Positions 14,346 through 21,832 of a stretch of 21,832 nucleotides of DNA are shown piece after piece. The stretch is from positions 1-21,832 of the forward strand of contig CAAEAE010000105.1 in the NCBI GenBank assembly GCA_900753715.1. Reading direction: 5' to 3'. Made by a program: the position numbers and the translations under genes. The first letter of the stretch is position 1; every line of letters begins with the position of its first letter. The notes beneath the pieces are model-generated. The model made no database searches and was not told the origin of the DNA. It saw only the letters and a list, made by a program, of their open reading frames with translations. This stretch comes from an uncultured Roseburia sp. GTDB lineage: Bacteria; Bacillota_A; Clostridia; Lachnospirales; Lachnospiraceae.

Positions 14346-14969
14346 ATGTCGACAAAAGCAGAAGATACAGAGAAAAATATATTAAATACAGCCAGAAAGC
14401 ATTTTTTAAAAGATGGCTTTTCCGGGGCATCTTTAAGAAATATTGTAAAGGATGCCGGACTTACAACGGGTGCCTTTTATAAATACTATCCGACAAAAGA
14501 GGCGCTTTTTGATGCACTGACAGATCCGTATATAGAACATATATATCAGATCTACGACCGTGTAGTTGAGGATTTTGAAAAGCTTTCTGCCAAAGAACAG
14601 ACCAGTAATATGTCGGACACATCCGGCGACGGAATGGATCAGATGATTGACTATATCTATGAGCATTATGATAATTTCCGATTATTGCTGAAATGTGGAG
14701 ACAGTGGAAAGTTTGAGACATTCATACACAATATGGTAGACAGGGAAATGAGATCCAGTTTGGAATATGTGAAGAAAATGAAGGAGGATGGAATTGAAAT
14801 ACCGATTGTCGGGGAAAGCCTCATGCATATGATCTATACTGGATTTTTTTCATCTATATTTCAGATCATTGAGCACGATATAGATAAGGAAACTGCAAAG
14901 AGAAATGTGCACAAGCTTCGGGAATTCAATACCGGTGGCTGGGAGCGATTATGGAACGTTAAATTTTAG
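14346..14969 (+). CDS. TetR/AcrR-family transcriptional regulator
   Basis: A 207-residue repressor with a TetR N-terminal helix-turn-helix domain (about residues 8-55): ILNTARKHFLKDGFSGASLRNI followed by GLTTGAFYKYYPTKEALFDAL. The C-terminal ligand/dimerisation part is all-helical and specific to this protein. AGGAGA (14329-14334) lies 11 nt before the ATG. The inverted repeat at 14282-14313 is a likely own operator. The transporter genes follow after about 130 nt that include a weak hairpin. The ligand is not predictable; since the target genes appear to encode import machinery, a nutrient or metal-complex signal is possible, though TetR regulators of drug exporters look the same. Confidence 0.92.
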   Translation: MSTKAEDTEKNILNTARKHFLKDGFSGASLRNIVKDAGLTTGAFYKYYPTKEALFDALTDPYIEHIYQIYDRVVEDFEKLSAKEQTSNMSDTSGDGMDQMIDYIYEHYDNFRLLLKCGDSGKFETFIHNMVDREMRSSLEYVKKMKEDGIEIPIVGESLMHMIYTGFFSSIFQIIEHDIDKETAKRNVHKLREFNTGGWERLWNVKF

Positions 14970-15009
14970 GCTTACGATTCAGAAAGGTACATTTTAAGAA
15001 AATAATATC

Positions 15010-15041
15010 AGGTGGCTGATGCCGGCATGCCACCTATTTTA
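15010..15041 (+). terminator. Weak terminator or attenuator between tetR and the ABC genes
   Basis: AGGTGGC (15010-15016) pairs with GCCACCT (15029-15035); the loop contains the palindrome ATGCCGGCAT. The tail ATTTTATT is a poor T-run. I see no convincing separate promoter between it and the ABC gene, so partial read-through from tetR is the likely arrangement. Confidence 0.5.
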
Positions 15042-15099
15042 TTATACAAGGGTTAGGGATAACTAACAAAATTAAAACTATAACAAGGAGTGAATACGT

Positions 15100-16854
15100 G
15101 TGAAAGAAAAGAAAAAGTCAGCAGTCAGCTGGATACTGACATGGGCTGGACAAAAAAGAAGTGCCTATGTGTGGAGTGTATTGCTCGCAATAGGAAATGT
15201 TATTTTTAAGATTCTTCCGTACTTTATAATTGCGGATGTGGTGAAACTGTTTTTAAACGGTGAAAAGGAGTTTGAAAAATATCTGATAAAAGCAGTCCTG
15301 ATCGCACTGTCGTTTGTGATCGCAGAACTGTTTCATTCACTTTCAACGTCATTGTCACATAAAGCAACTTTTGTGGTACTTGCAAATATAAGAAAAGCGT
15401 GTTGCGACAAGCTTGCCAGGGTACCTCTTGGATATGTGAAAGATACACCGTCAGGTACTTTTAAAAATATCATGGTGGAAAGAATTGACAGTATCGAGAC
15501 AACTCTGGCTCACATAGTACCAGAATTTACCTCCAATCTGCTTGCACCGGTTGTAATCCTGATTTATTTCTTCCTGACAGACTATCGGCTGGCACTTTGG
15601 TCTTTAGTTCCGATTGTTGTTGGACTTTTCTCATATTTTGGAATGATGCTGGATTATAAGCCAAGTTTTGAAAGGACGGTTAAGACCACAAAGGAGCTGA
15701 ATGATGCTGCGGTAGAATATATTGACGGAATAGAGGTCATAAAGGCATTTGGAAAGACAGAAAGCTCTTATGCTAAATTTACAAAAGCGGCAAGGAAATA
15801 TGCGGATTCTTTCATTTCATGGATGAGAAGATGTTCTGTCTATCATGCATTGATGATGGTGGTGACACCGTATACACTTCTTACAGTATTGCCTTTTGGA
15901 GCCTATTATGTATCGAATAAAACCTTAGAGTTATCTGATTTTGTCATTTGTATCATTCTCTCACTGGGAATTGTCGGGCCTCTGATCACGGTGGGCTCCT
16001 ATACAGATGACCTTGGGAAAATCGGAGTGATCGTTGATGAGATAGCAGGTATTTTAGAACAGCCGGAGTTAAAACGTCCGGATAAAAGTAAAGATGTTCC
16101 AAAAGATAATTCCATCATTCTTGAAAATGTAAGGTTTGGCTATCACGACAAAGAAATCCTGCATGGAGTAAATATGGAACTGAAAGCAGGGACTGTAAAT
16201 GCAATTGTTGGACCTTCCGGAAGCGGAAAGTCAACTATCGCAAAGCTAATCGCATCTTTATGGGATGTGGATTCCGGCAGCATTAAAATCGGTGGGGTTG
16301 ATGTAAAAGAGCTGGCACTTACAGATTTCAACCGGAAAATTGCCTATGTCGCGCAGGACAATTATCTGTTTAATGAGACAGTTCGTGAAAATATCAGACA
16401 GGGAAATCCAAACGCTACGGATGAACAGGTGGTTGAGGTTACAAAGAAGAGCGGCTGTTATGAATTTATCATGCAGTTAGAAAATGGATTTGATACCGTT
16501 GTAGGCGGTGCCGGTGGACATCTGTCGGGAGGAGAGAGACAGCGTATCTCGATTGCCCGGGCGATGCTAAAGGATGCACCGATCGTCATTTTAGATGAGG
16601 CAACTGCCTACACCGATCCGGAAAACGAAGCTATATTACAAAAATCCATTGCAAAACTGGTGGACGGAAAGACACTGATCGTCATAGCACACAGGCTTTC
16701 TACCGTTAATGACAGTGACCAGATCTTTGTGGTAAATGATGGAAACGTGACAGCACATGGCACGCATGAGCAGCTTCTGGTGTCATGCCCGCTTTATAAA
16801 GAAATGTGGAATGCCCATATTTCAGTAAAAGATACCGTAAAGGAGGGCGAATGA
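15100..16854 (+). CDS. ABC transporter half-protein 1 (membrane domain + ATPase, YbtPQ/IrtAB-like architecture)
   Basis: A 584-residue protein with a six-helix ABC type I exporter-fold membrane domain (about residues 15-310) fused to an ATPase domain (about 340-570). The Walker A GPSGSGKST is at residues 371-379, the signature LSGGE at 475-479, and Walker B ends in D499 with catalytic E500. The H-loop is in IAHRLSTV. The start is a GTG at 15100, 9 nt after AAGGAG. One nucleotide separates its stop from the next half-transporter, so the two almost certainly form a heterodimer. Pairs like this, beside ECF genes and with a DEATAYTDPENE Walker B region, recall YbtP/YbtQ and IrtA/IrtB, which import siderophores despite the exporter fold. 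A conventional exporter is the alternative. Confidence 0.9.
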   Translation: MKEKKKSAVSWILTWAGQKRSAYVWSVLLAIGNVIFKILPYFIIADVVKLFLNGEKEFEKYLIKAVLIALSFVIAELFHSLSTSLSHKATFVVLANIRKACCDKLARVPLGYVKDTPSGTFKNIMVERIDSIETTLAHIVPEFTSNLLAPVVILIYFFLTDYRLALWSLVPIVVGLFSYFGMMLDYKPSFERTVKTTKELNDAAVEYIDGIEVIKAFGKTESSYAKFTKAARKYADSFISWMRRCSVYHALMMVVTPYTLLTVLPFGAYYVSNKTLELSDFVICIILSLGIVGPLITVGSYTDDLGKIGVIVDEIAGILEQPELKRPDKSKDVPKDNSIILENVRFGYHDKEILHGVNMELKAGTVNAIVGPSGSGKSTIAKLIASLWDVDSGSIKIGGVDVKELALTDFNRKIAYVAQDNYLFNETVRENIRQGNPNATDEQVVEVTKKSGCYEFIMQLENGFDTVVGGAGGHLSGGERQRISIARAMLKDAPIVILDEATAYTDPENEAILQKSIAKLVDGKTLIVIAHRLSTVNDSDQIFVVNDGNVTAHGTHEQLLVSCPLYKEMWNAHISVKDTVKEGE

Positions 16855-16855
16855 T

Positions 16856-18595
16856 ATGTTTGAGATTCTGGCGAAATTCTTTCGATTTTCAGGGAGGGAA
16901 AATGGAAACAAATTCAAACTGTCGATGGTCATTGGGCTTGTAGAAGCACTTGCATCTGCAATGAAGATACCAGCCATTATGTACATATTGATTGGTTTGC
17001 TTGGTGGAAAACCGATAGGAAAATATATCGGAGGTTCCTTAGCCATTATGGTCATTGCGATTGTGATTGCTGTTATATGTAAGAGAAGTTCTACGGTACT
17101 TCAGACAGAAGGTGGCTATAATGCAAGTGCTTTTACGAGAATCAAAATTGCAGAGCATCTGCGTTACCTTCCGATGGGATATTTTAATTCCAACAGTATT
17201 GGGGAAATTTCTTCGGTGACAACCAATACGATGGAATCACTAGGAGATATAGCGGCCAGGGTGGTTATGCTGACAACGCAGGGGATTTTAGAGACTTTGA
17301 TGATCATCCTTATGCTGCTTGTTTTTGATTGGAGAATCGGACTGATATCTGCAGCTGGAGTCCTGATTTTCTTTGGTGTAAATTCTATGATGCAGAATGC
17401 AGGGAAAAAAGATTCGGAACAAAAGGTGGTATGTGATACAGAACTCGTAAGTCAGATCATGGAGTATCTTCAGGGAATCTCAGAAGTGAAATCCTACAAT
17501 CTGCTTGGAAAACAGGCAAAGAGATTAAATGATGCAAACGATGCGAGTGCCAAAATCAATACTAGGATGGAAATGGTATTTGTCCCGTATCATTTTTTGC
17601 AAAGCGTGATAACGAAGATAACAGGAGCCGTAATTGTGGCATGCAGTGCATATTTTTATATCAATGGAACTATGAGTGCGGTTTATGCCATTGGTATGAC
17701 AATCTCAGCATTTATGCTTTATGCCAGTCTGGAATGTACAGGAAATTACTCATCCCTCTTACATGTGGTAAGTGTATGTGTGGACAAAGCAAATGCAATT
17801 CTGGAACTGGATACGATGGATATCGACGGCAAAGAGATACAGCCGGAAAACTATGATATCAGACTTTCAGATGTTACATTTTCCTACGATAAGCGGAAGA
17901 TTATTGATGGTGTATCACTCTCTATCCCAGAAAAAACAACGACAGCAATCGTTGGTCCGTCTGGCGGAGGTAAATCTACACTTTGTAATCTGATTGCCAG
18001 ATTCTGGGATGTGGATTCCGGAGAAGTGACCCTTGGCGGTGTAAATGTAAAAGAGTACAGCATGAACAGCCTGATGAATAATTTTGCATTTGTCTTTCAG
18101 TCCGTCTATCTTTTTGCAGATACAATTGAGAATAATATTAAGTTCGGGCGTCAGGATGCAAGTCATGAGGAAGTGGTGGAAGCAGCAAAGAAAGCCTGCT
18201 GTCACGAGTTTATCAGCAAACTTCCAAATGGATATAATACCGTGATCGGAGAGGGCGGTGCCACGCTTTCCGGTGGTGAAAAACAACGGATCTCCATTGC
18301 CAGGGCGATTATGAAGGATGCACCGATCATTATTCTTGATGAGGCAACTGCGAATGTAGATCCTGAGAATGAGAAAGAACTTGTGGAGGCTGTGGATGCA
18401 CTGACGAAAGAAAAAACGATCATTATGATCGCACACAGACTGAAGACGGTACGCCATGCAGATCAGATCGTGGTCGTAGAGAAAGGGCAGATTGTGCAGA
18501 AAGGAACCCATGAGCAGCTGATGAAGCAGGAAGGAATTTACAAGCGGTTTGTGGATGCAAGAGAGCAGGCAGTCAGCTGGAAACTGGCACGTTAA
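16856..18595 (+). CDS. ABC transporter half-protein 2 (membrane domain + ATPase)
   Basis: A 579-residue partner of the preceding half-transporter: six membrane helices (about residues 15-305) and an ATPase domain (about 335-560). Walker A GPSGGGKST is at 367-375, LSGGE at 471-475, and Walker B gives D495 and E496 in ILDEATANVDPENE, with the H-loop in IAHRLKTV. Both ATPase sites of the heterodimer appear catalytically complete, unlike many exporter heterodimers with one degenerate site. A good ribosome binding site lies inside the end of the previous gene. The gene is followed by 42 nt and then the ECF S component, so it continues the operon. Substrate unknown; the ECF neighbours favour an uptake-related role. 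Confidence 0.9.
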   Translation: MFEILAKFFRFSGRENGNKFKLSMVIGLVEALASAMKIPAIMYILIGLLGGKPIGKYIGGSLAIMVIAIVIAVICKRSSTVLQTEGGYNASAFTRIKIAEHLRYLPMGYFNSNSIGEISSVTTNTMESLGDIAARVVMLTTQGILETLMIILMLLVFDWRIGLISAAGVLIFFGVNSMMQNAGKKDSEQKVVCDTELVSQIMEYLQGISEVKSYNLLGKQAKRLNDANDASAKINTRMEMVFVPYHFLQSVITKITGAVIVACSAYFYINGTMSAVYAIGMTISAFMLYASLECTGNYSSLLHVVSVCVDKANAILELDTMDIDGKEIQPENYDIRLSDVTFSYDKRKIIDGVSLSIPEKTTTAIVGPSGGGKSTLCNLIARFWDVDSGEVTLGGVNVKEYSMNSLMNNFAFVFQSVYLFADTIENNIKFGRQDASHEEVVEAAKKACCHEFISKLPNGYNTVIGEGGATLSGGEKQRISIARAIMKDAPIIILDEATANVDPENEKELVEAVDALTKEKTIIMIAHRLKTVRHADQIVVVEKGQIVQKGTHEQLMKQEGIYKRFVDAREQAVSWKLAR

Positions 18596-18637
18596 GAAAC
18601 AAAGTAATATATTGATAAAAAACAAGGAGAATTCAAA

Positions 18638-19225
18638 ATGAAAAATAAAAAGAAATTAAAAGGAAAAGATTTGATCAATATTGGAATCTATGCAGCGATT
18701 TACTGTGTGATTATGACAGCAGTTGCAATGCTGGGATTTATACCGATCATGATGCCGCTTTTATGTGTGATTGTCCCAATATTTGGTGGTATTCCATATA
18801 TGCTTTTTTTGACAAAAGTTGATAAATTTGGAATGATAACTATTTATGCTATGATCGTTGGATTGTTTTTGTGGATTACAGGAATGGGATACTGGCCGTT
18901 TATTTTTGGAATTATATGTGGTGTTATTACAGACCTTATTGTAAAATCGGGAAATTATAAAAGCAGTAAGAAAAATATATTAAGTTGTGGAGTATTTAAT
19001 CTGATCATCTTTGGAAACTTTGTTCCAATGTTTATGAATATTGAGGCATATTTCAGTACGCGTCAGAGTTTTGGACAGGAGTATATCACTAAAATGACAG
19101 ATATCTTTGCGAACTCATGGCTGATCCCATTACTTATTGCAGCATGCGTGATTTGTGGATGGATCGGAGGAGTATTTGGAAAATCATTGTTGAAAAAGCA
19201 TTTTGAGAAAGCGGGAATTGCATAA
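18638..19225 (+). CDS. ECF transporter substrate-binding S component, Trep_Strep/MptD family
   Basis: A 195-residue membrane protein with about six hydrophobic segments, matching the Trep_Strep (MptD-like) family of putative ECF S components. Recognisable pieces are KDLINIGIYAAIYCVIM at the start, the PIFGGIPYMLF segment and the GVFGKSLLKKHFEKAGI tail. S components bind the small molecule in the membrane and dock on the T component/ATPases. The natural substrate of this family is not established. The ATG follows CAAGGAG by 8 nt. The stop overlaps the start of the T component (TAATG), so they are translationally coupled. Confidence 0.88.
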   Translation: MKNKKKLKGKDLINIGIYAAIYCVIMTAVAMLGFIPIMMPLLCVIVPIFGGIPYMLFLTKVDKFGMITIYAMIVGLFLWITGMGYWPFIFGIICGVITDLIVKSGNYKSSKKNILSCGVFNLIIFGNFVPMFMNIEAYFSTRQSFGQEYITKMTDIFANSWLIPLLIAACVICGWIGGVFGKSLLKKHFEKAGIA

Positions 19226-19941
19226 TGATACATACATACGTCACATTTGATCCAAGAACGAAAATGCTTCTTTTAATGACAATGGCAATATTTGTTCTGG
19301 GAGGAGCAGGAGATAAATTATTTGGTGCGTACCTTCCGTTATTCTGTCTGCTTCCGTTCGTGCTTTTTATACTTGTAGGTAAGTGGAAAAGAGCAGCAGG
19401 ATACATCATTTTGTACAGTGTATTTTATTTGCTGACAGTGTTTGTGCTGCCTCATATGACAGGTTTTATTGGATTTATATTGCTTGCATTCTGCGGGATT
19501 ATGACAAGGTTTCTGCCGGGAATCATGGCTGGAACCTATCTGATGCAGACAACAACAGTAAGTGAGTTTTCTTCGGCTATGAGCAGGATGCATGTTACGG
19601 ATAAGCTGACCATACCACTTTCTGTTATGTTTCGTTTTTTTCCAACGATTGCGGATGAATTCCGGGCAATCAATGATGCGATGCGTATGCGGGATATTCG
19701 CTTCGGCGGGAAAAATGTCGATAAAATGATAGAGTACAGACTGATTCCACTTATGGTCTGCTCCGCAAAACTTGGAGAGGAGCTCAATGCCGCAGCTATT
19801 ACACGGGGACTTGGCGGTGATGTAAAGCGGACCAATGTGTGCCGGATTGGTTTTCATTTTCAGGACTATATTGTAGTACTTATTTGCTTTATTCCTTATG
19901 TAATATGGAGCGTTTCAATGATTTCAAGATTATTTATGTAA
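19225..19941 (+). CDS. ECF transporter T component (EcfT/CbiQ family)
   Basis: A 238-residue membrane protein of the energy-coupling-factor transmembrane family. Four to six hydrophobic segments are followed by the cytoplasmic coupling region (about residues 135-200). The coupling motifs, usually two Ala-Arg-Gly triplets, are altered here: AMRMRDIRFGG for the first and AAAITRGLGGD for the second, so only the second keeps Arg-Gly. This is within the range of EcfT proteins dedicated to one S component. It overlaps the S gene by 1 nt and is followed by a hairpin before the ATPase gene. Confidence 0.88.
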   Translation: MIHTYVTFDPRTKMLLLMTMAIFVLGGAGDKLFGAYLPLFCLLPFVLFILVGKWKRAAGYIILYSVFYLLTVFVLPHMTGFIGFILLAFCGIMTRFLPGIMAGTYLMQTTTVSEFSSAMSRMHVTDKLTIPLSVMFRFFPTIADEFRAINDAMRMRDIRFGGKNVDKMIEYRLIPLMVCSAKLGEELNAAAITRGLGGDVKRTNVCRIGFHFQDYIVVLICFIPYVIWSVSMISRLFM

Positions 19942-19950
19942 TATATAGAT

Positions 19951-19994
19951 AAAACCGCATGCTGTCATGATATTGGCAGAGTGCGGTTTTGTTA
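19951..19994 (+). terminator. Terminator-like hairpin between the T component and the ATPase gene
   Basis: AAAACCGCA (19951-19959) pairs with TGCGGTTTT (19982-19990), with an inner CTGTCA/TGGCAG stem and a short tail TTTTGTT. It ends only about 5 nt before the GGAGG of the ATPase gene. It probably reduces, rather than stops, expression of the ATPase, since I see no separate promoter after it. Confidence 0.65.
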
Positions 19995-20009
19995 CAAATG
20001 GAGGATATT

Positions 20010-21431
20010 ATGATACAGATAGAAAATGTCAGTTTTCAGTATAATAATTCAGAAAAAGGAGCGTTAAAAGATGTTTCGATTTCAGTTGATAAAGGAGAAT
20101 GTGTTTTGTTATGTGGGGCATCAGGTTGTGGAAAGACAACAATAACGCGCCTTATAAATGGTCTTATCCCACATTTTTATGAAGGAGAGTATAGCGGAAA
20201 TGTCAGCGTTTATGGAATGAATGTGCAGAGTGAAGAACTATATAATATATCAAAAAAGGTGGGGAGTGTATTTCAGAATCCAAGAAGTCAGTTTTTTTGC
20301 ATGGATACGACAAGTGAAGTTGCGTTTGGATGCGAAAATATGGGACTTGTAGAAAACGATATTAACGAACGTGTAAAACTGGCTGTAAGCGAACTGGAAA
20401 TGGAAAATCTTATGGACAGAGATATTTTTAAATTGTCAGGCGGTGAGAAGCAGAGAGTTGCCTGTGGTTCTGTAACCGCGATGCAGCCCGACGTATTTGT
20501 ACTTGATGAACCGACATCAAATCTGGATAAAGAATCCATAGAAAGACTAAAAAATACGCTTTTACTCTGGAAAAAGCAGGGAAAAACAATCGTGATAGCG
20601 GAGCATAGGTTGTATTGGCTTAAGGAAATATGTGACCGTGTAGTCTATCTTGAACATGGAAGAATTATGTTTGATATCACAATGCAGGAATTTCTGAAAT
20701 TTTCAGAGCAAAAGCTGCAAAATCTCGGACTTCGTACAATGCAGCCACATTGTGATGAAAGCAGTAAAAGACATGAGTATATTGCCAAAAAGTCGGATAT
20801 AGTACTGAAGAATTATTATTTTTCCTATGGAGAAAAAAAGGTACTGGAGTTTGGAGATATGCAGCTCCCAAAGAATGAACTTATAGCAATTACAGGACAA
20901 AACGGAGCAGGAAAATCTACGTTCGTCAGATGCTTTTGCGGATTGGAGAAAAAATTTAAGGGACAGACGGTCATAGAAGAGAAGCAGTATAAACCAAAGG
21001 AAATGCTCCGTAAATGTTATCTTGTAATGCAGGATGTAAATCATCAGCTTTTCTGTGAATCTGTAGAAGATGAAGTTCTTCTTGGAGCATCGGATACCGG
21101 AAAAGAGATAAAGGAAAGAGCCAAAGAAATTATGCAAAAACTTGGTATATGGGAATTTCGTGATAAACATCCGATGTCATTATCCGGTGGTCAGAAACAG
21201 CGTGTGGCTATTGCATCGTCTGTGCTTGCAGAAAAGGAGATACTGATATTTGATGAGCCGACGAGCGGTCTGGATTATTATCATATGGTAAGTACTGCAC
21301 AGCTGTTTAAAGAACTTCGTGACATGGGTAAAAGTATTTTTATTATCACCCATGACAGGGAATTGATTGAACGATGTTGTAATTATGAATTTTATGTGGC
21401 TGATCGACAGGCGACATTGTATGGATTATAA
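20010..21431 (+). CDS. ECF transporter fused double ATPase (EcfA1-EcfA2 type)
   Basis: A 473-residue protein with two complete ABC ATPase domains in tandem (about residues 1-230 and 255-473), energising the S and T components. Domain 1: Walker A GASGCGKTT (36-44), LSGGE (142-146), D166/E167 in VLDEPTSNLD. Domain 2: Walker A GQNGAGKST (296-304), LSGGQ (391-395), D415/E416 in IFDEPTSGLD. Both sites look intact. The start is placed at ATG 20010, 5 nt after GGAGG (20000-20004). The frame extends 7 codons further to a TTG at 19989 that lies inside the preceding hairpin and has no ribosome binding site. The fusion indicates a dedicated module rather than the shared EcfAAT. Confidence 0.92.
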   Translation: MIQIENVSFQYNNSEKGALKDVSISVDKGECVLLCGASGCGKTTITRLINGLIPHFYEGEYSGNVSVYGMNVQSEELYNISKKVGSVFQNPRSQFFCMDTTSEVAFGCENMGLVENDINERVKLAVSELEMENLMDRDIFKLSGGEKQRVACGSVTAMQPDVFVLDEPTSNLDKESIERLKNTLLLWKKQGKTIVIAEHRLYWLKEICDRVVYLEHGRIMFDITMQEFLKFSEQKLQNLGLRTMQPHCDESSKRHEYIAKKSDIVLKNYYFSYGEKKVLEFGDMQLPKNELIAITGQNGAGKSTFVRCFCGLEKKFKGQTVIEEKQYKPKEMLRKCYLVMQDVNHQLFCESVEDEVLLGASDTGKEIKERAKEIMQKLGIWEFRDKHPMSLSGGQKQRVAIASSVLAEKEILIFDEPTSGLDYYHMVSTAQLFKELRDMGKSIFIITHDRELIERCCNYEFYVADRQATLYGL

Positions 21432-21493
21432 ATACTCGCAAATAAAATTGAGAACTATTTCTAATATCACGGATCAGGTTATAGAAACGGCAA

Positions 21494-21592
21494 ATGAAAG
21501 GCAGACTCGTGGCTAATTGGGCATTGGTAAGGAATCAGCTTTCAATGGATGACAAGCTGCAAACACGAATATTAAAATACGAGAATTACTAA
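21494..21592 (+). CDS. Possible 32-residue small ORF or gene remnant
   Basis: ATG at 21494 to TAA at 21592, with no strong ribosome binding site. The frame is open only three codons further upstream, to a TAG. The peptide has protein-like composition (includes NWALVRNQLSMDDKLQ) but I do not recognise it. Its stop overlaps the AAGGAG preceding the next small frame, a layout typical of adjacent genes. It is probably a remnant of a mobile or regulatory gene. Confidence 0.25.
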   Translation: MKGRLVANWALVRNQLSMDDKLQTRILKYENY

Positions 21593-21604
21593 GGAGATTT
21601 TAAA

Positions 21605-21661
21605 TAAGTAAACGGAAATCAACACCATATGAAGTAGATGAAGAACTTCCGTTTGATTGAA
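21605..21661 (+). pseudogene. Possible 18-residue frame with ATA in start position
   Basis: AAGGAG (21591-21596) is followed at the normal distance by ATA at 21605 and an open frame SKRKSTPYEVDEELPFD up to TGA. If the ATA was once ATG, this would be a small gene that lost its start. I do not recognise the product. Confidence 0.25.
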
Positions 21662-21667
21662 CCCCAT

Positions 21668-21696
21668 AAAAATGGTGGTCGATTTATCGACCACCA
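21668..21696 (-). terminator. Intrinsic terminator of the minus-strand gene
   Basis: TGGTGGTCGA (21673-21682) and TCGACCACCA (21687-21696) form a perfect 10-bp stem with a 4-nt loop. Read on the minus strand it is followed by TTTTT (21672-21668), so it ends the partial gene whose stop is at 21747. Confidence 0.85.
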
Positions 21697-21746
21697 CAAA
21701 AAAATTAAAAAACTTACACACTTTACTTGACAAACTCTGTAGACAT

Positions 21747-21832
21747 TTATTTATTTGTGCTGTCTGCATCAATTACAGACTGAATCTGCTTCATAAGGGC
21801 ATCATAGTTGTCCTTGTTATCAATTCCGCCGA
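21747..21832 (-). CDS. C-terminal end of a protein, perhaps an ABC sugar-binding lipoprotein (partial)
   Basis: On the minus strand, the last 27 codons of a gene enter from the right edge and stop with TAA at 21749-21747. The fragment runs NKDNYDALMKQIQSVIDADS and ends TNK. Amphipathic tails of this kind are typical of extracellular solute-binding proteins of Lachnospiraceae ABC sugar transporters, but 27 residues do not prove it. A strong terminator lies about 50 nt after the stop, which supports a real gene end. Confidence 0.55.
   Translation of the reverse strand, partial: GGIDNKDNYDALMKQIQSVIDADSTNK

Larger units (their letters stand above)
21432..21746. other. Gene-poor end region with two tiny frames and a minus-strand terminator
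   Basis: No intact gene of normal size lies here. A 32-codon frame (21494-21592) is followed immediately by AAGGAG and an 18-codon frame (21605-21661) that starts with ATA instead of ATG. I see no obvious plus-strand terminator for the ECF operon. The hairpin at 21673-21696 serves the minus-strand gene. Confidence 0.5.

Noticed and set aside
17915..18625. 236-codon open frame on the minus strand
   Set aside because: It is antisense to the second ABC gene, whose motifs are intact; composition is that of a reverse-strand shadow.

Overview
The window looks like a chromosomal segment of a low-GC, anaerobic, gut-type Firmicute, most likely a member of the Lachnospiraceae (Roseburia/Agathobacter/Blautia-like). 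This rests on the AT-rich sequence with AGGAGG ribosome binding sites, the gene families present (538-residue mannitol dehydrogenase-family enzyme, GPH sugar symporter, AraC-type sugar regulators, LacL/LacM-type beta-galactosidase, Trep_Strep ECF transporter) and the protein sequences themselves. No tRNA, rRNA, CRISPR array or intact insertion sequence was found.

Layout. (1) 76-1692: a long-chain polyol/uronate dehydrogenase, followed by the orphan C-terminal tail of an Rhs/YD-repeat protein (about 1786-2214) with no usable start. (2) 2540-6658: an envelope and signalling block made of a membrane-anchored C39-like cysteine peptidase, then a tightly coupled operon of OmpR-type response regulator, sensor kinase and a membrane-anchored protein of unknown function. 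The peptidase and the operon have the same 18-bp promoter element at the same distance from the -10 box, so they are probably one regulon. (3) 6888-13210: a lactose/galactoside utilisation block of lacL and lacM (two subunits of a GH2 beta-galactosidase overlapping by 17 nt), a converging AraC regulator, a GPH-family sugar:cation symporter, and a second AraC regulator. The 306-nt region between the first AraC gene and the symporter holds three copies of a 13-mer, each overlapping a candidate -35 box, and a 46-codon ORF whose start resembles the N-terminus of another type of GH2 beta-galactosidase. (4) 13442-14199: a small membrane-tethered XRE regulator and a decayed stretch with an 18-bp perfect palindrome. 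(5) 14346-21431: a TetR regulator with a 10-bp inverted-repeat operator, two half-transporter ABC proteins (TMD-NBD), and a complete ECF transporter (Trep_Strep/MptD-type S component, T component, fused double ATPase). (6) The end holds two tiny decayed frames and, on the minus strand, the last 27 residues of what may be a solute-binding protein with its terminator.

How the genes work together. The lac block is a self-contained sugar unit: the symporter imports a galactoside, LacLM cleaves it, and AraC regulators sense the sugar. The TetR block combines an ABC pair of the kind seen in YbtPQ/IrtAB-type systems with a full ECF importer whose substrate is not known. Together with the peptidase/two-component regulon containing an unrecognised membrane protein, it is the best candidate for an undescribed system here.
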